From positions 438,501-502,500 of the forward strand of contig JAXDDX010000183.1 in the NCBI GenBank assembly GCA_034670405.1: DNA of 64,000 nucleotides, read 5' to 3'. How positions within the stretch are numbered: the stretch's first letter is position 1; each line of letters starts with the position of its first letter. Below the pieces are notes generated by a model that worked only from the letters and a program-made list of their open reading frames with translations, ran no database searches and was not told where the DNA came from. Both the position numbers and the translations under genes were made by a program. The DNA is from Hoplostethus atlanticus. Lineage: Eukaryota; Chordata; Actinopteri; Trachichthyiformes; Trachichthyidae. Shown here one piece after another: positions 51,903 through 64,000 of this stretch.

Positions 51903-52597
51903 CTGGAAAGAGATAAAAAAGTGATAAACAGAGAGAAAAATGATAGGCATCGGAATAAAGGTGCAGAAGGAATGAGAGGGAGGAAGAGAGATTACGCGTT
52001 TAATGATAAACGGTGTAGTAGTGATTGATACGGCTTACAGAGTTATGCAATATTCACTGGTGATCGAATGCAGCAGATGAAGTGCAAATACACATTAACA
52101 CCATGCTCACAACACATGAGATGCGTAAAGACACGCGCATGCCAACTGACATGAGCACAAAAACACACACTGCATTATTCAGGGTGAGCGCTTCCGACAC
52201 AGCCTGTGACTGAGTGTCAAGACCAATGGTGTGTTGGCATGAATCATCTCCGCTTCTCTCTCTCTCTCTCTCTCATACACACACACACACACACACAGAG
52301 TTTATGTTCTGTTTCTGTGTGTGTGCGTGTGTGTGTGTGTGTATGGCTGCTCTAGTCAGCCAGTAATGAAGAGTAGCTCAGCTCGCTGTATCAATGTCAG
52401 GTGAAATGCCAACTGCACCCTCAGCCATATATAACTGACATCACACAAACATACACATACACACGGGTGAATACGCACACATGCAGACATACACACAATA
52501 TATCATCTATAGGGTGGATATCCCTGCTTAAAACACATCTCTTGCATGTGCACAAACATAAGTCAATGAAACTTATTCTGTGGATCATCAGTAGTCT

Positions 52598-52632
<35 letters not shown>

Positions 52633-52865
52633 ATCCCTCCCTCCATAATTTCAGTAGCACCTTTATCTTACGAGAGCATGCAACAGCTCAAGTTCTGCCA
52701 TCATAAAGGGACCAGTCTCAAACCCCTGATTTAAGTGGCTGCATATCAATACACAAACCACACGAGTCAATACTGTGTTTGTGTGTGTGGTCAGCATCAA
52801 GAGCTTACTCAGCACTACAGGACATTGCACAAGTCATTACCTGGGGAAAGACAGTGAATCACGCG

Positions 52866-52900
<35 letters not shown>

Positions 52901-54023
52901 TGTTTCAACTGACCGGACATGACACTGACTCTAATTGAATGATGATGGGTTCAGAATATGCAGACACATGACACACTGACATTTGATAATGAGGAAAGGA
53001 CTTGTCAATTGCCATGGATCATTTTAGCCAAATTGCCCATCTCCACTGCCAAAAAGTTGCCTGTTATAAAGTTTGGTCAACAGACATTTACTTTTTTTTC
53101 TGCAAACGGGATTCCTCTCAACATTTAACAACCATGATGCAGGAGAAAGTGTCATGGTAAACTGTAGACAAGGGTGCTAGCGCTTTCTAGGTGCTCAGTT
53201 GGAGGGGTGAGGTGGGGGGGGGGGGGGGGTGGAGGTATGCATGATTGGACTGAGTCAAACTGTTGACTTTAAAATCCCCACACCAAAGTGCAGTGGTAGC
53301 ACAGTGTTGTTTGAATGAAGAGAAGCTCATAACAAAATATTTATTTAATGCGCTGACTTAGAAAATCCCCACACTACTTTCTGGTATGTGAACGTTACAC
53401 AGGAACGAACCGGTACAAGGCAAACACCACCCATCTAGGAGGTTAAATGCTAAATATTAAATATTAATCGACCGAGGTCTGGATCCAACCAAAGTGTGTC
53501 ATGAGCTGGTCTCGAACTCACGCCATTATAAGCGCATGGTGCGAGGCATGCACAGCACAAATGCCCACCACTCAGGGAGGCTCATTTTCTTTCATTAAAA
53601 CCTTCCATAAAATGAGCAGGATATGGTTAACTGAGCCAGTCAAGCCTGATACATAATTAATACCTCCAAACATGTGAACCCTGACCTTAGAACACATTTG
53701 ATATTTTATACATCATGTGAATTTATTATTCTGTCTGCAACACCGCTACCCGCTGCTGTGTTTGAAGTATCACTATGCCTGCTGGAGTATTATTTAGAAC
53801 AACATTTACGGTCATTTAAAAGTGTGTGATTGTGTTTCAAGTTTCAGCATGTGCCTGCGTGTGTGTGTGTGTGTGTATAAATGTGTATATGACTGTAAAG
53901 AACAAAGAAAAGAAAAAAAAAAACAGTCTTTAATGTACTGGTAAGTGGACTGGGGGGGTTAAGAAGCCTATTTTCCACCCATACAGGGGGCTCAATGGGC
54001 AGTGAAGGCCTAGGGGTCTATAG

Positions 54024-54061
<38 letters not shown>

Positions 54062-54816
54062 CTCACAGGGGACAAGCCGCGCTCTAATTACTACTACCGA
54101 CCGTGTTAGAGGCTTACCCTTTCCTTCAACTTTCCCTCTTCCTCTCGCTCACCTTTCTGTCACCTCTCTTTCTCACTGTTTTCCTCGTCATCCTTTTTTT
54201 AACTCAACGTTAAAACTCTCATTACTCTCACACCTCTAGCTCTCTCCGTTGCTTATCTGTCCTTCACCCCTTCATCCCGCCTCTCGTAAAACAAAAAAAA
54301 CACTAAAGAACAATAACACCTTGTCCAAGGCCGACCAATTCTTGAGACTTTTTTCTCCCCCATTTTTCTCATGGATGTGCTTTTTTTTGTCGTTCAGGAA
54401 GCACATCGAGTCACTTTAAGCTCAACTACTTCACAATAGTACATTCGGATGGATATATAGGATCTGTCAGGTATTGGCTGCTGCTTTCTGTCCCAGAATT
54501 CTTGCTTTGTGCTTTAAACTTTATGTGGAAAGTGTCTTTTACGTGCGGTAAGTTTCGCAGTGGGGATAAACTGCACTCAAACAACAAACAATATCGAAGT
54601 AAGATGAATATCATTCACTGGGAAGTAGTGTAACTGTGGGAGATTCAACACTGTGTGTTGCTAGGCGAGAACGGAGGACAGTGGAAAGGAAAACGAAGAA
54701 TAGGAAAGTGAGGCAGAAAGATAGTTGTGCTGGACACCTACAGGCCGGCTTAATTACCCTCTCTCTTCGGTACCTCTCCATACTCATTACTGGGCTAACC
54801 TGGGAGGCCACACGTG

Positions 54817-54850
<34 letters not shown>

Positions 54851-54957
54851 CACAGGAACAAAAACACAGACACACACATAAAAGAGAGAAACAGAGTGAG
54901 ACCAAGAGGAGACAAAGTGAGAGAAAAGGAAAATGAGGAAGTGTGTGTGTGTGTGTA

Positions 54958-54990
<33 letters not shown>

Positions 54991-55154
54991 AGGCTACACT
55001 TGAGGAGCCACAGCATGCCATAGGAAGGTGGGAAAAGAGGAAAAAAAGAGAATGAATCAAAGAAAGACAAAGAGACAAATTCTTCTCCTTTTTCCTGCCA
55101 CTGCCTTCAGGCTGAGCACAGAGGGAGTTAGTGCCCATACTGAGTCCATCTGAG

Positions 55155-55192
<38 letters not shown>

Positions 55193-55717
55193 AGTGGGCT
55201 TGTCCGCAAGTACGTGTGTGCATGAATGTTGTCTTCTACTCATCTATTCGTGTGTGAGTGTGTGTGTGTAGCATGCAATATGTGTGAGAAAGTAAATTAA
55301 AAGAAAGAGAGGAGTAAAGTGACTTGTCTGGTGATGTCATAGCAGTCACTTTTGACCTTTGGCTCCCTCCCGGCGCCTCTGTGACGACCGAAAAAAAAAA
55401 AAGTGAGATGGTGTTTCCATAGCACCAGATCGTGAGAGCAGAGCAGAAATAAATCAGACACAAAGCCCATCATGTGGCTCTGAGTGAATGCAATTAATTT
55501 AGCCAATTCTTTATTGCTTGCTTCCATAATTTTTCTGGTGGTTATTTCCGTCTCTCAATCGCTTCTTCCCGTTAGTTCTTTCAGATGTTTTCTTTTTCTT
55601 TCTGTGTTCTATTAATTATTTTTTGCTCTCTTTCTATTTTTCTGTCATGAATAGAAGCTATTTAAAAGTGCGGAGTGACACTAACTGTAACCCTTGGATG
55701 CTGTTTCTAAGAGATAT
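51903..55717 (-). other. Probable pard3b intron, noncoding
   Basis: The acceptor at 51903-51904 requires an upstream exon, which I did not find. Contains CA/TG/CT tracts, a G run near 53213-53230, a SINE-like fragment (53490-53582) and pyrimidine-rich sequence at 54100-54290. Confidence 0.55.
53490..53582 (-). mobile_element. tRNA-like SINE fragment, minus strand
   Basis: On the minus strand TGGTGGGCATTTGTGC is followed by TGAGTTCGAGACC (53508-53520), a B-box-like element, about 50 bp on. Confidence 0.45.
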
Positions 55718-56350
55718 GATATACAGATGTGAACCCTTTAGAATTACCTGCATTCCTGTAAAATGGCTCCTAAAATATGGTCTGATCTATCGATGTTATA
55801 ACAATAGATATAGAATAGAATAGAATAGAAACACAATGTGATTATTATATTGAACATATTGTTAAAACATTAACAGCCTAAGCTGGAAAAAGTCTGTGAA
55901 CCTCTAATGACTTGATGAAAGGGGGTAATTGAAGTCAGGCGATCCAATCAATGAGGTGACATTCAAACAAAGTTTGGTTACCAACAGAGATCTGTTGAAG
56001 TGGAATATGCCCCGGTCAAAAGAAATTTCAGAGAACCTCTGAAATTGTTCTGTGGACACATGGGACAAAAATTTAACTTTTCGGCAAATGGGCAAATGGA
56101 GGAGAAAAAACACAGCCAAACCTCATCCCAACTGTGAAGCATGGTGGAGGGAGCATTATAGTTTGGGGGTGATTTGCTGCCTCAGGGCCTGGATGGCTTC
56201 AACCACTGAGGGATCAATGAGTTCCTGCAGGTAATGCAGCATGACAATGACCCCAAACACAAAAGCAAATCTAAAACAATGACTTAAACAGAGTCCTGAC
56301 GTTAACCCTAGTGAAATGTTGTGGCATGACCTGAAGCATGTCATGTTTTT
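55718..56350 (+). pseudogene. Degraded, truncated Tc1/mariner element
   Basis: The left end repeats the 8305-9718 element (GAATTACCTGCATTCCTGTA... and AACACAATGTGATT, with two GTGAACC-type direct repeats near 55729 and 55898). From 56119 the plus strand encodes TVKHGGGSIIVWG, then a stop codon, then FAASGPGWL in the same frame, and further on [11 protein letters not shown] short TAGAA repeat (55809-55830) has expanded inside the left end. No matching right end was found, so the copy is 3' truncated. Confidence 0.75.
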
Positions 56351-57159
56351 CATTTTTATATACCACTTACACTTGTGTATTACTTCTTTATAAACTACCT
56401 CAAACAGAGGCATATTCCCTACTATCCCATACACGTGTATGGAAAATGTACACGTTCCGCTGTTATCACTTGAGCATCGATTCACAAGAAATACCAGGAA
56501 CAACAGCCGATTAGCAGCCAGTCCACAGGAACACATTACCTCTTGTACTGTCATCAGTGGGAACAGAGTGGTGACAGATGTATATTCATGATTTAACACC
56601 ACAAGCTGTATGGGAAGTGTATGGAAATGCATTTGCATGTGGGAACGATCCAATTAGAAAAATGTACACAGGTTCCTTAAAGCTCCCATCTGGCTGGGGG
56701 AAGGTAGGGGATGACGGGGGAGAACATGGCACACACTTGCATACACACGCAGGCACGCAAACACACACCATGCATGAACGAAGGCGCACGGGCAAACACA
56801 CATAGATAAATACTGTACACGCAAATGTGGGAACGCAGAAGAGCAGAAACAACTGCGTATGCGATGGTCTCACACACGCAAACATACATGCACGTATACG
56901 TAGAAACAACCATGGTCCAAGGTAAGAAACTTACATTTTTGGCCCCTTGGTCTGATTTTTAGGGGCATTTTGGTGCTTTGGGGGGACAGTAGTTGCATTC
57001 ACACGTAAATTATTGGCAACTAACCAAATAACAATAATCGGGGCCGCTCTCATTTTTAATTTTACTGGCATTTTATGATGATTATGGTGATGATGGGGTA
57101 AGGTGACCAATGGGCCAAACTCACAAAAAGTCAGTGTAGTCCTTCAACCCTTCCCCTAG

Positions 57160-57215
57160 CCTAATTCTAATCCTAACTTTAACCCTAAACCAAAGTCCTA
57201 ACCCTAAACTAGTCC
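57160..57215 (+). repeat. Short telomere-like CCTAA-rich stretch
   Basis: Irregular CCTAA/CCCTAA units, flanked by AGTGAGGACTGACCAAAATG, resemble a common dispersed fish repeat rather than a true telomere. Confidence 0.4.
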
Positions 57216-57469
57216 CTTGAAGAAGTGAGGACTGACCAAAATGACACACACACATACAGAGTTTGGAAAGTGGACAGTGAGCAGCATGTTAAGGGGGCTG
57301 TTTCACACCTCTGCCTCTGAAAAGACTAGAAAGAGAAAAAAAACCACTGACAAATGAGTAGAAAACGAGTGCAACCATCTGTGTCTCTCAGTTCACCTCT
57401 TCGCTCTATTCTTCTGCTTTTCTCTCACTCCCTCCCTCTGCCACTCCTTAGACACGCCTCCCTGGGCTA

Positions 57470-57725
57470 TCATTGGCAGATGGAGCCCTGAGGGACCGGG
57501 TGATTGGCAGGTGTGACACAAAAGCGAGCGCGAACATGCATGCACGCATGCACTCAGGAGCAAACACACACTTACGCATACGTGGCAGACATACAGACAT
57601 GCATGAACACACATAAAAGTGTACAGAAGCATACATGCACACACAGGCACGGTTGATTGACAGGCATGGCATCAGTCAATGACACCCCAATGACTTCCTG
57701 TCAGGGTGTGTGATTGGCAGCTGGT
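57470..57725. promoter_or_regulatory. Repeated GATTGGCAG motifs (inverted CCAAT / NF1-like)
   Basis: ATTGGCAG occurs near 57475, 57503 and 57713, and again near 60130. The spacing is irregular and the function unknown. Confidence 0.25.
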
Positions 57726-59022
57726 GGTTCCTACCCCCTTTCCAAGGCTGTGCTCTCATTATTGAACAATGACAGCCGATGTCTGGTCTAAAGACTAGCC
57801 TAATTAAATGTCTGGAATAATTTACTTAAGGCTAAATTCGCTAACCTGTATTTCTTTCTGTATGTCATTCTGTTTCTCTGGTTCCTTATATGTTTTGGTC
57901 CTTCTGTCTTGTATGCTTGCCTCTCTATCTTTCTGACTGTTTCTCTCTCTATGACTCACTGATCTCAAATAACAAGATGTAGAGGCTCTCAACCCTGCTA
58001 CAAACTCAAAAACAACACTGCACACAAAACAAGCCCCTGTGCAGCAGCTAGCGAGCCAGCTAGCTACACATCAACCCAGGATTCTTGCTGGTATTTGTTC
58101 ATATGCTGACACATTGAGGAGTCAAACATTACGCTGCCCACTTGTCCAACTACTGTAAAACATTTAAAACAAAACAAAAAATCTTACAGTTTCTATACCA
58201 GCAACCATCCAGGGATGATAACCCTAACCCAGCACACACACTCCAGCCCCCCCCAGCCACCCACAGTCCCTCATACACACAGATACACAGTGCCTATTTC
58301 CAGATGACTCAGATATAATGGCACATTTGACCAATCAGAATCTCTCCTGCAGATGACAGTCATTGAGATTGCAGCAACAAAGTAAGTCCATTTTCTACCA
58401 CCGACCCTTTCATGTGGACACCACACATACACACACACACACGCACGCACACACCCACACCAAAATGCTTTCGGAAACGCATACATGCGTGCACACGTGA
58501 GCACGAACACACTAAAAAGACACACACAGGCATATATAGAGACGTGGGCTAATAGGTCCTAGGATGGAGCTCAAACATAATAGACCCCACAATGGAGCTA
58601 GTCATTCCTAATGGGCCCCACCGCGGAGATGGGCTAATAGTCCCCACGATGGAGTACTTTAGTCTAACGGAGGTGCAACATTATGTACAATTGGAGATGG
58701 TGGAGAGAGGGAGAGAGGGAGATGATAATTATGGCTATCAAAAAGAGGTGAAGAGAGGGAGTGCATGAAGGGCTGAAAGAAGAGACCGGCTAGGTTTCTG
58801 ACTGTAGCCTGAAGTTCTTTTGCTCTCCTACCTGCTGTCTTTTGTCGCCATTTTTCCCCCATTTCATATGACTTCTCGGTTTATGCAGATTGAATTGCGT
58901 AGTCCAATGTTTTCTAAGGATTTTCTCAGGGGACGTGTCTTCAAAATACCTTTTAATCGAGAAGCTGACTGTGTAGGCTAATCTAACTAAATCAACCCTG
59001 TTGTAGATTCTAAAATACAGCG

Positions 59023-59165
59023 GATTATTCAGCCTCCAGTAGGCGAACATGTATATGTTCGCCTACTGGAGGCTGAATAATCTAAATAATGTATTTGTGA
59101 ATAAGAAGTATCAGCTGTATAGCTGTATAGCTGATACTTCTTATTCACAAATACATTATTTAGAT
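59023..59165. repeat. Two adjacent perfect palindromes
   Basis: The first palindrome has 28-bp arms (59023-59050 and 59055-59082) around GTAT. The second has 37-bp arms (59080-59116 and 59129-59165) around a 12-nt spacer, GTATAGCTGTAT. Arms are perfect as read, and the two overlap by three bases. Either could extrude as a cruciform or fold as an RNA hairpin. Confidence 0.95.
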
Positions 59166-59519
59166 ATTAATACAAATCTGACACAAAGAAAACTTTTTAG
59201 ATCTTTGAGAAATGCTCGTAGGAAATTGAAATATATTTAATTCAAATATTAGCACATGTATGCTCCTAATACACAGTGTGACTTTGGTCACTTTGATTTT
59301 GGTCTTTTATCAACTAATACCAGAAATTGACTAAATGAATATGGTCCTCTATGTGTTATTGTCTCTACTGCTAGTGCTTTAACTTTGAAAAAGGATTGTT
59401 GAAAAATATGTTTAATTATTAATTCTTCTTTTTTTTTATTCTGTAATCTTTTTTGAGAAATATCATTTGACTAAAAATGTGTATGAGTTTTTGATTAAAA
59501 AAAAGAGTTCTTGGAAGTG

Positions 59520-59543
59520 GACTCAGACTTTTGGACCCCACTG
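59520..59543. repeat. Isolated Tc1-like terminal inverted repeat
   Basis: Read on the minus strand the end is CAGTGGGGTCCAAAAGTCTG followed by AGTCC, preceded by TA (59544-59545), the form of a common fish Tc1 end. The opposite end was not found, so this is the edge of a truncated element reaching left toward the palindromes at 59023-59165. Confidence 0.55.
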
Positions 59544-59698
59544 TATGCACACAAGTGTGCGCACATGCACAGTGAACAAACAGAAAAACATGACGTACTG
59601 CCAAGTCAAACACCTGTCCCTCTCTGGTCCTGGTAGACCTCATCCATTCCCATTCTCACCTAATAGATTAAAATCTTTTCAATTGTACAGACAGTTAT

Positions 59699-59700
59699 CT

Positions 59701-59763
<63 letters not shown>

Positions 59764-59903
59764 ACACACGTGCACGCACACAGACCAGAGCAACATAGCC
59801 AGATGGAGGTGAGTACAGCAGTGCATGAATACAACCAGGCGAGCAACCATGCATATATTACCATAGATTCTCATAAATTCACACTAGGCTACATTCAAAA
59901 TGC

Positions 59904-59959
<56 letters not shown>

Positions 59960-60066
59960 TTCTTCAACACACGTGAACAAACACAAAAACACAATGCTGG
60001 CAGACCTCGTCCATTCCCATTTTCACCTAATAGATTACCATATTTTCAGTTGGACGGACAGTTTCA

Positions 60067-60105
<39 letters not shown>
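59699..60105 (+). repeat. Cluster of three (CA)n tracts within a diverged duplication
   Basis: CA tracts are at 59716-59759, 59908-59955 and 60067-60105. The sequences before the first and third are similar (CAGACCTCGTCCATTCCCAT / TAGACCTCATCCATTCCCAT, then CACCTAATAGATTA), so the block holds a diverged duplication of about 360 bp. Confidence 0.8.
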
Positions 60106-60107
<2 letters not shown>

Positions 60108-61529
60108 CCAGATGATTGACGGGTTTGATTGGCAGGTGGCAGCAGTCCAGATGACAGAGCAGATCATCGCCGCCAGCTGTCCACTTTAAAGGGACATTTT
60201 GAACATTATTCACACTGTCTGACTTCAGTGTCCTGGTTAACAATAAGAACGTAACACTGCAGTTAATATGTGAAATTCATTAAAACTTTATTTGGAAAAA
60301 ATGGCATGCACCTCCTTCCTCTTTCTCTGCTCAACAACATAATTTGTAACAATGTCTCAGCAATCAGCAGTTTTAATTTTAAGTCTGGTGAGTGTACTTC
60401 TACATAGGGCTCTGACAGTAAAAGCCTCCAGGCCGACAGTCTGAGCTTGGTTTACAGAGAACTAACACACCCTCTGTTTAACAAAATACTTTTTTAAACA
60501 AAAGACTTCGGTAAACAGAGAAGCCAGTGCTGTAAATGAACTACGAGAGAAATAAATACGAAGAGTGAGGAAAACAAGAAAAGGGGTGAAAAAATGAAGA
60601 GACAAAGACAAGGAGAAAAAAGAAGGCATTGACAACAAAGAGGAACTATGGTTTGGAAAAAGAAAAATGAGAAGAAGAGGATGAGACCAAAGAAGAAGAA
60701 ATAAGCAACTAGAATGCACCCAGGAGAGCGCAAACCTCTGCCAAAGCTCAACAATTCTGCAACTTGTGGTACACCCATAGGCATCATCCCTATAGCAAAA
60801 CTACGTTTTCTGTTCTAACCTGGTGCTGGGTAGGTCACAGTACTGGCCACACTGTTTGATGGACAAGTGATCAGAAACGCCACACCAATGACTGCTTAGC
60901 ACCAAAGATGAAGAAAAAAAAAAAGAGGAACTCACAGATTACAGTTTTGAGTTATGAGATATCTGCCCAGCTGCACAAATGGAATTCAAGAAGTTAATTG
61001 TTAATTGTTTAAAATCTGTCTCTGTGTGACTATGTGAGTTTTCTACATCTCTCTTTTCATGCTCTCCATACTGAAGTTTATACAGTCCAGCTTAACAGAG
61101 TTTTCAAATTGTGTACCCTCTAAAAAAGATGAAATGAGAGAAGTCCACTTATACTTCAACGATGACTAAGGTCGAGGACTCACCCCACCTCTCCTCTAAA
61201 CCATTAAGCCAATCAAAGCCTGGCCCGGGCTGAATGTGACCAATCAGTGGCTTGGTCTCGATTGAATAGCACCAATTTGCCATCCAAATCTACCGCCACC
61301 ACATGCAATCAGATGGCGATAGGGGGCTGGAGCTGGATGGTGGGAGAGGGAGAGAAAAAATGATGCCAAGATGGAGGAAGGGAGAAGTATGTAATGAGAG
61401 TGGGATGGGGGGAGAGGTAGCAGGCGAGCAGAAGTATGGCTGGATGGAGGAGAGAGAGATTATCATGAGGCATCATCAAAACACTCTTAAGATGATGAGG
61501 GATGGGTAGATGTAAGGAGGGTATGAAAA
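60106..61529. other. Noncoding, purine-rich
   Basis: A G/A-rich stretch at 60540-60720. A pair of CCAATCA motifs near 61208-61250. Nothing coding. Confidence 0.45.
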
Positions 61530-61920
61530 TACCCTTAGGCGTCTCATATGGTGTCTTCCGGCACTTATGGCAAAGAAGGGGGGATGTGGTGGTTAGATGG
61601 AAGGATGGATGGAGGGAGAGTTGAGTGAAATAAAGATATCCTTGGGTGTGGCATGCAGGCTTTTCAGACAATGAATAAAAGGGACTGGTGGAAGGGACAA
61701 AGAGGGAGATATAAAGAGAGGAAGGAGGGATGGGGATAACCCACAATTAACCCAGAAGCACTTAAGACACTGCTAAAATGAACTGGTAGAGGAATGGAGG
61801 GAGAAAGGGAGGGAGAAAGAAACAAAAATATATCTATCATGGGTGTCATGTAATGCCTTAGGGCTGTGATAGGAAAGGAAGGACAGAAAGATGGATATCC
61901 TCAGGTGTGTATGTGTTAAC
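61530..61920. repeat. Degenerate ~100-bp tandem array
   Basis: The phrase ATATCCTTGGGTGTGGCATG recurs with changes near 61530, 61637, 61835 and 61896, with a weaker match near 61733. Each is embedded in purine-rich GGA/GAA sequence. It directly precedes the 44-bp minisatellite. Confidence 0.5.
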
Positions 61921-61929
61921 TGTAGGGTT

Positions 61930-62185
61930 CTAACACTTTAGTGCACACTATGTTGAGTGATAGTGACTCCATGCTAACACTTTAGCGCACACTGCGTTGA
62001 CTGATAGTGACTCGATGCTAACACTTTAGCGCACACTGCGTTGACTGATAGTAGACTCCATGCTAACACTTTAGCATACACTACGTTGAGTGATAGTAGG
62101 CTCCATGCTAACACTTTAACGACAACTATGTTGAGTTATAGTAGACTCCATGCTAACCCTTTAGCATACTCTATGTTGAGTGATA
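61930..62185. repeat. Minisatellite, 44-45-bp unit, about six copies
   Basis: The unit begins CTAACACTTTAGCGCACACT and continues GTTGACTGATAGTGACTC; copies differ at scattered positions. Confidence 0.9.
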
Positions 62186-64000
62186 ACTCAACAAAAGAAC
62201 TAAAGAACTTGTAGCAGCTCTAAAGCTAAATGGTAAGTAATCTTAAACGATATGTGTCTGGCAGTTTTGTGTAGAAATGTACTGAAATCATTTTATACTA
62301 TTTTCCATGTTGGAAGGTCTCTTCGCCAGCAACACTTGGGAGTGTTTTGTTTGAACAGTAAGTGAAGGTGGTGGGCGATGGGGGACTGTAAAATAATTGC
62401 ACAGCGTATGAAAACGGATGTAAAAAGGATAAGTTACTAAAAGGTCAGTCTTCTTACTGTGGATAATGCTAGTTGCCTACTATCACTTAGCAAAGTGTAT
62501 GCCCTAAGGAGTATCTTATACTGCCTGAGGGTCTATTGTGTTGAGGGCTGGAAATGGCTGACAGTTAGAGAGCAATGAACACCTAAAAAGAGAGACAATC
62601 CAAAAATCAGTCAATTACATTTAATCAAAGGTTGTATGTATTTCAGTAACGCACTTACAATGTAATAGTAAGCTACTTTTGATTGTTAGATATGGAAGGT
62701 CAACTTTAAGCATATAGCTTAAGAAGCAAATTATTTACACTCTCATCTTCTCTTAGAGAGCTGATATTTTTCCATGCTGCATCACAGCTGTAGTAACAGC
62801 TGATCATTATGCCGTGGGAAAGTCTAGTCCATTCTGAATGGCTGGAGGAGGCTACTAGTAAAACATAAAGAGATACAAATTCAAAATCTCATTTTTAAAC
62901 ACATTTTCTTTACCTTCTTTTCCTCTGACCTAGACCCAGGACTGACCAATTAAAATCATGCAACGTATTATTTTAGTTATACTATATATTTTAGTCATAT
63001 ATACTAAATTATATGACAGTGATTGGTGTGGGGCCCCCTACCAATGTGACCCGCTTTGCACCTTGATGCACCCAAATTGTTAAGGTGGCTCACATAAAAT
63101 AACCGGCCCACTCTGACCACTAAATCAAACTTACCCCACACACACAGCGCAAATGTCTCTAGAGACGCGAAACGAGACGAGAATGGTGTGAACTATGTAA
63201 AACTTGACTTATACTGTAAATACTTCTTGATCAAAAAATATTCTGGGCTAATCTAAAAATATTCATTGCTTAAGGCCTGAAAGAAAACCATTAGCAGCAC
63301 CACCGGCTTTACAAAATAACCATTTATGATGGTGTGATATTGTTAACTATTACGTGCTATACTACAAAACACTATCCACTTTCTTTTCATCTGTCCTGCT
63401 GCTCCGCTAGCTCATCCTCCTTGCACACTTTAAAGAAGGCTGTTATCTTGCCACCAATGATAGAAATCTACAAGGTTTACAATATTTGCCTCATTAGTAA
63501 AAAAAAAAAAAAACTGTGGATGTAAAGTGGTAGTTTCAAACATGAGTTCACCTTCCCCACGAGTTGAGTTGTGAAACACGCTGCGGTGAATTTCTGTGAG
63601 TGAAGCAGCTTTCAGCACTGGTTGCAACCCCAAATCAAACCATACAGGGACACAAACTCAACGTTCCTCTTTGTTCCTACAGTGGAACTAGTAAGTGAAC
63701 ACTACGGCGCCCCTCTAGATTACAATCGTAACTGCATGTTATTAATATAACTGCAACACTGATGAAGTTTTACCATGCACAATGCAGCCATTGGAATTAA
63801 GATGGTGGCAGAAAAAAAGCCCCTCGCCACCTTCAAATTCAGGAAAAACTCATTAATTCTACCATGTTCATTTCTACCATGCTAAAAGCTGGTTGGAAAA
63901 AAAAGCAACATCCATCCAACCCTCTATGCATACCTCTATCTAACTCCAAGCATCCATTAATCCATCTAAATTTCTCTCCATTGCCCGCTAAGTCAATTTA
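62186..64000. other. Noncoding
   Basis: AT-rich with no microsatellite of note; no exon, RNA or transposon end recognised. Confidence 0.45.

Larger units (their letters stand above)
56351..59022. other. Noncoding
   Basis: CA-rich variants near 56740-56900 and 57540-57650, motif clusters listed separately, and no exon recognised. Confidence 0.45.

Noticed and set aside
54611..55243. 210-residue minus-strand frame
   Set aside because: Built mainly from TG/GA microsatellites read through; no exon signature.
57160..57215. Interstitial telomere
   Set aside because: CCTAA units are too few and irregular; flanks match a dispersed repeat style.
62900..62945. Possible upstream pard3b exon edge (GAAAAGAAG followed by GTAAAG on the minus strand)
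   Set aside because: The stretch back to the nearest AG is about 11 nt, with no supporting coding sequence.

Overview
The window looks like euchromatic, gene-poor DNA from a ray-finned (teleost) fish. Evidence: a vertebrate PARD3B-like gene with long introns, extremely dense CA/TG and GA/CT microsatellites, and several DNA-transposon families typical of fish (Tc1/mariner, piggyBac, Harbinger-like, hAT-like), plus tRNA-derived SINEs, a GC-rich solo LTR and a LINE remnant. The species cannot be fixed from the sequence alone.

Host gene. Three consecutive coding exons of a par-3 family polarity gene lie on the minus strand at 51801-51902, 50812-51192 and 33947-34067. Their splice phases join exactly, and the protein reads FGKKKEEKK, then ERMKDERER/IEAKH, then DPNYARI, GLYAKVNKPR and VDRIQQLRREYQQARREG. 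These blocks fit PARD3B better than PARD3. The introns are about 0.6 kb and 16.7 kb. I found neither the exons before 51902 nor those after 33947, so most of the window is probably intron of this gene, or intron plus 3' flank. The 33947-34067 exon has an unusual 3' splice site: a (TG)~20 microsatellite replaces the polypyrimidine tract and runs into a tandem TAGCAG acceptor.

Mobile elements. The only other convincing gene is a complete piggyBac transposon at 22745-25691, with TTAA target sites, CCCTGTAA ends, an uninterrupted 610-residue DDD transposase and a 5' intron. Other elements are a solo LTR (2462-2827, GTATT target duplication) nested in a hAT-like element (2162-3353), degraded Tc1 copies (8305-9718 and 55718-56350), a TIR-bounded Tc1/mariner derivative (16906-17812), a 164-bp mariner-type MITE (12327-12490), Harbinger-like remnants (31630-32185 and 5345-5460), a LINE reverse-transcriptase fragment (21780-22130) and several tRNA-like SINEs.

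Structure. The oddest stretch is 59023-59165, where two perfect palindromes (28-bp arms with a 4-nt loop, then 37-bp arms with a 12-nt spacer) sit back to back. A third hairpin (39-bp arms, one mismatch) is at 47226-47329. There are tandem arrays at about 550-1260 (~113-bp unit), 39191-39450 (136-bp unit), 40783-41086, 61530-61920 (~100-bp unit) and 61930-62185 (44-bp unit). I saw no tRNA, rRNA or CRISPR. Apart from the piggyBac gene I found no novel multi-gene system.
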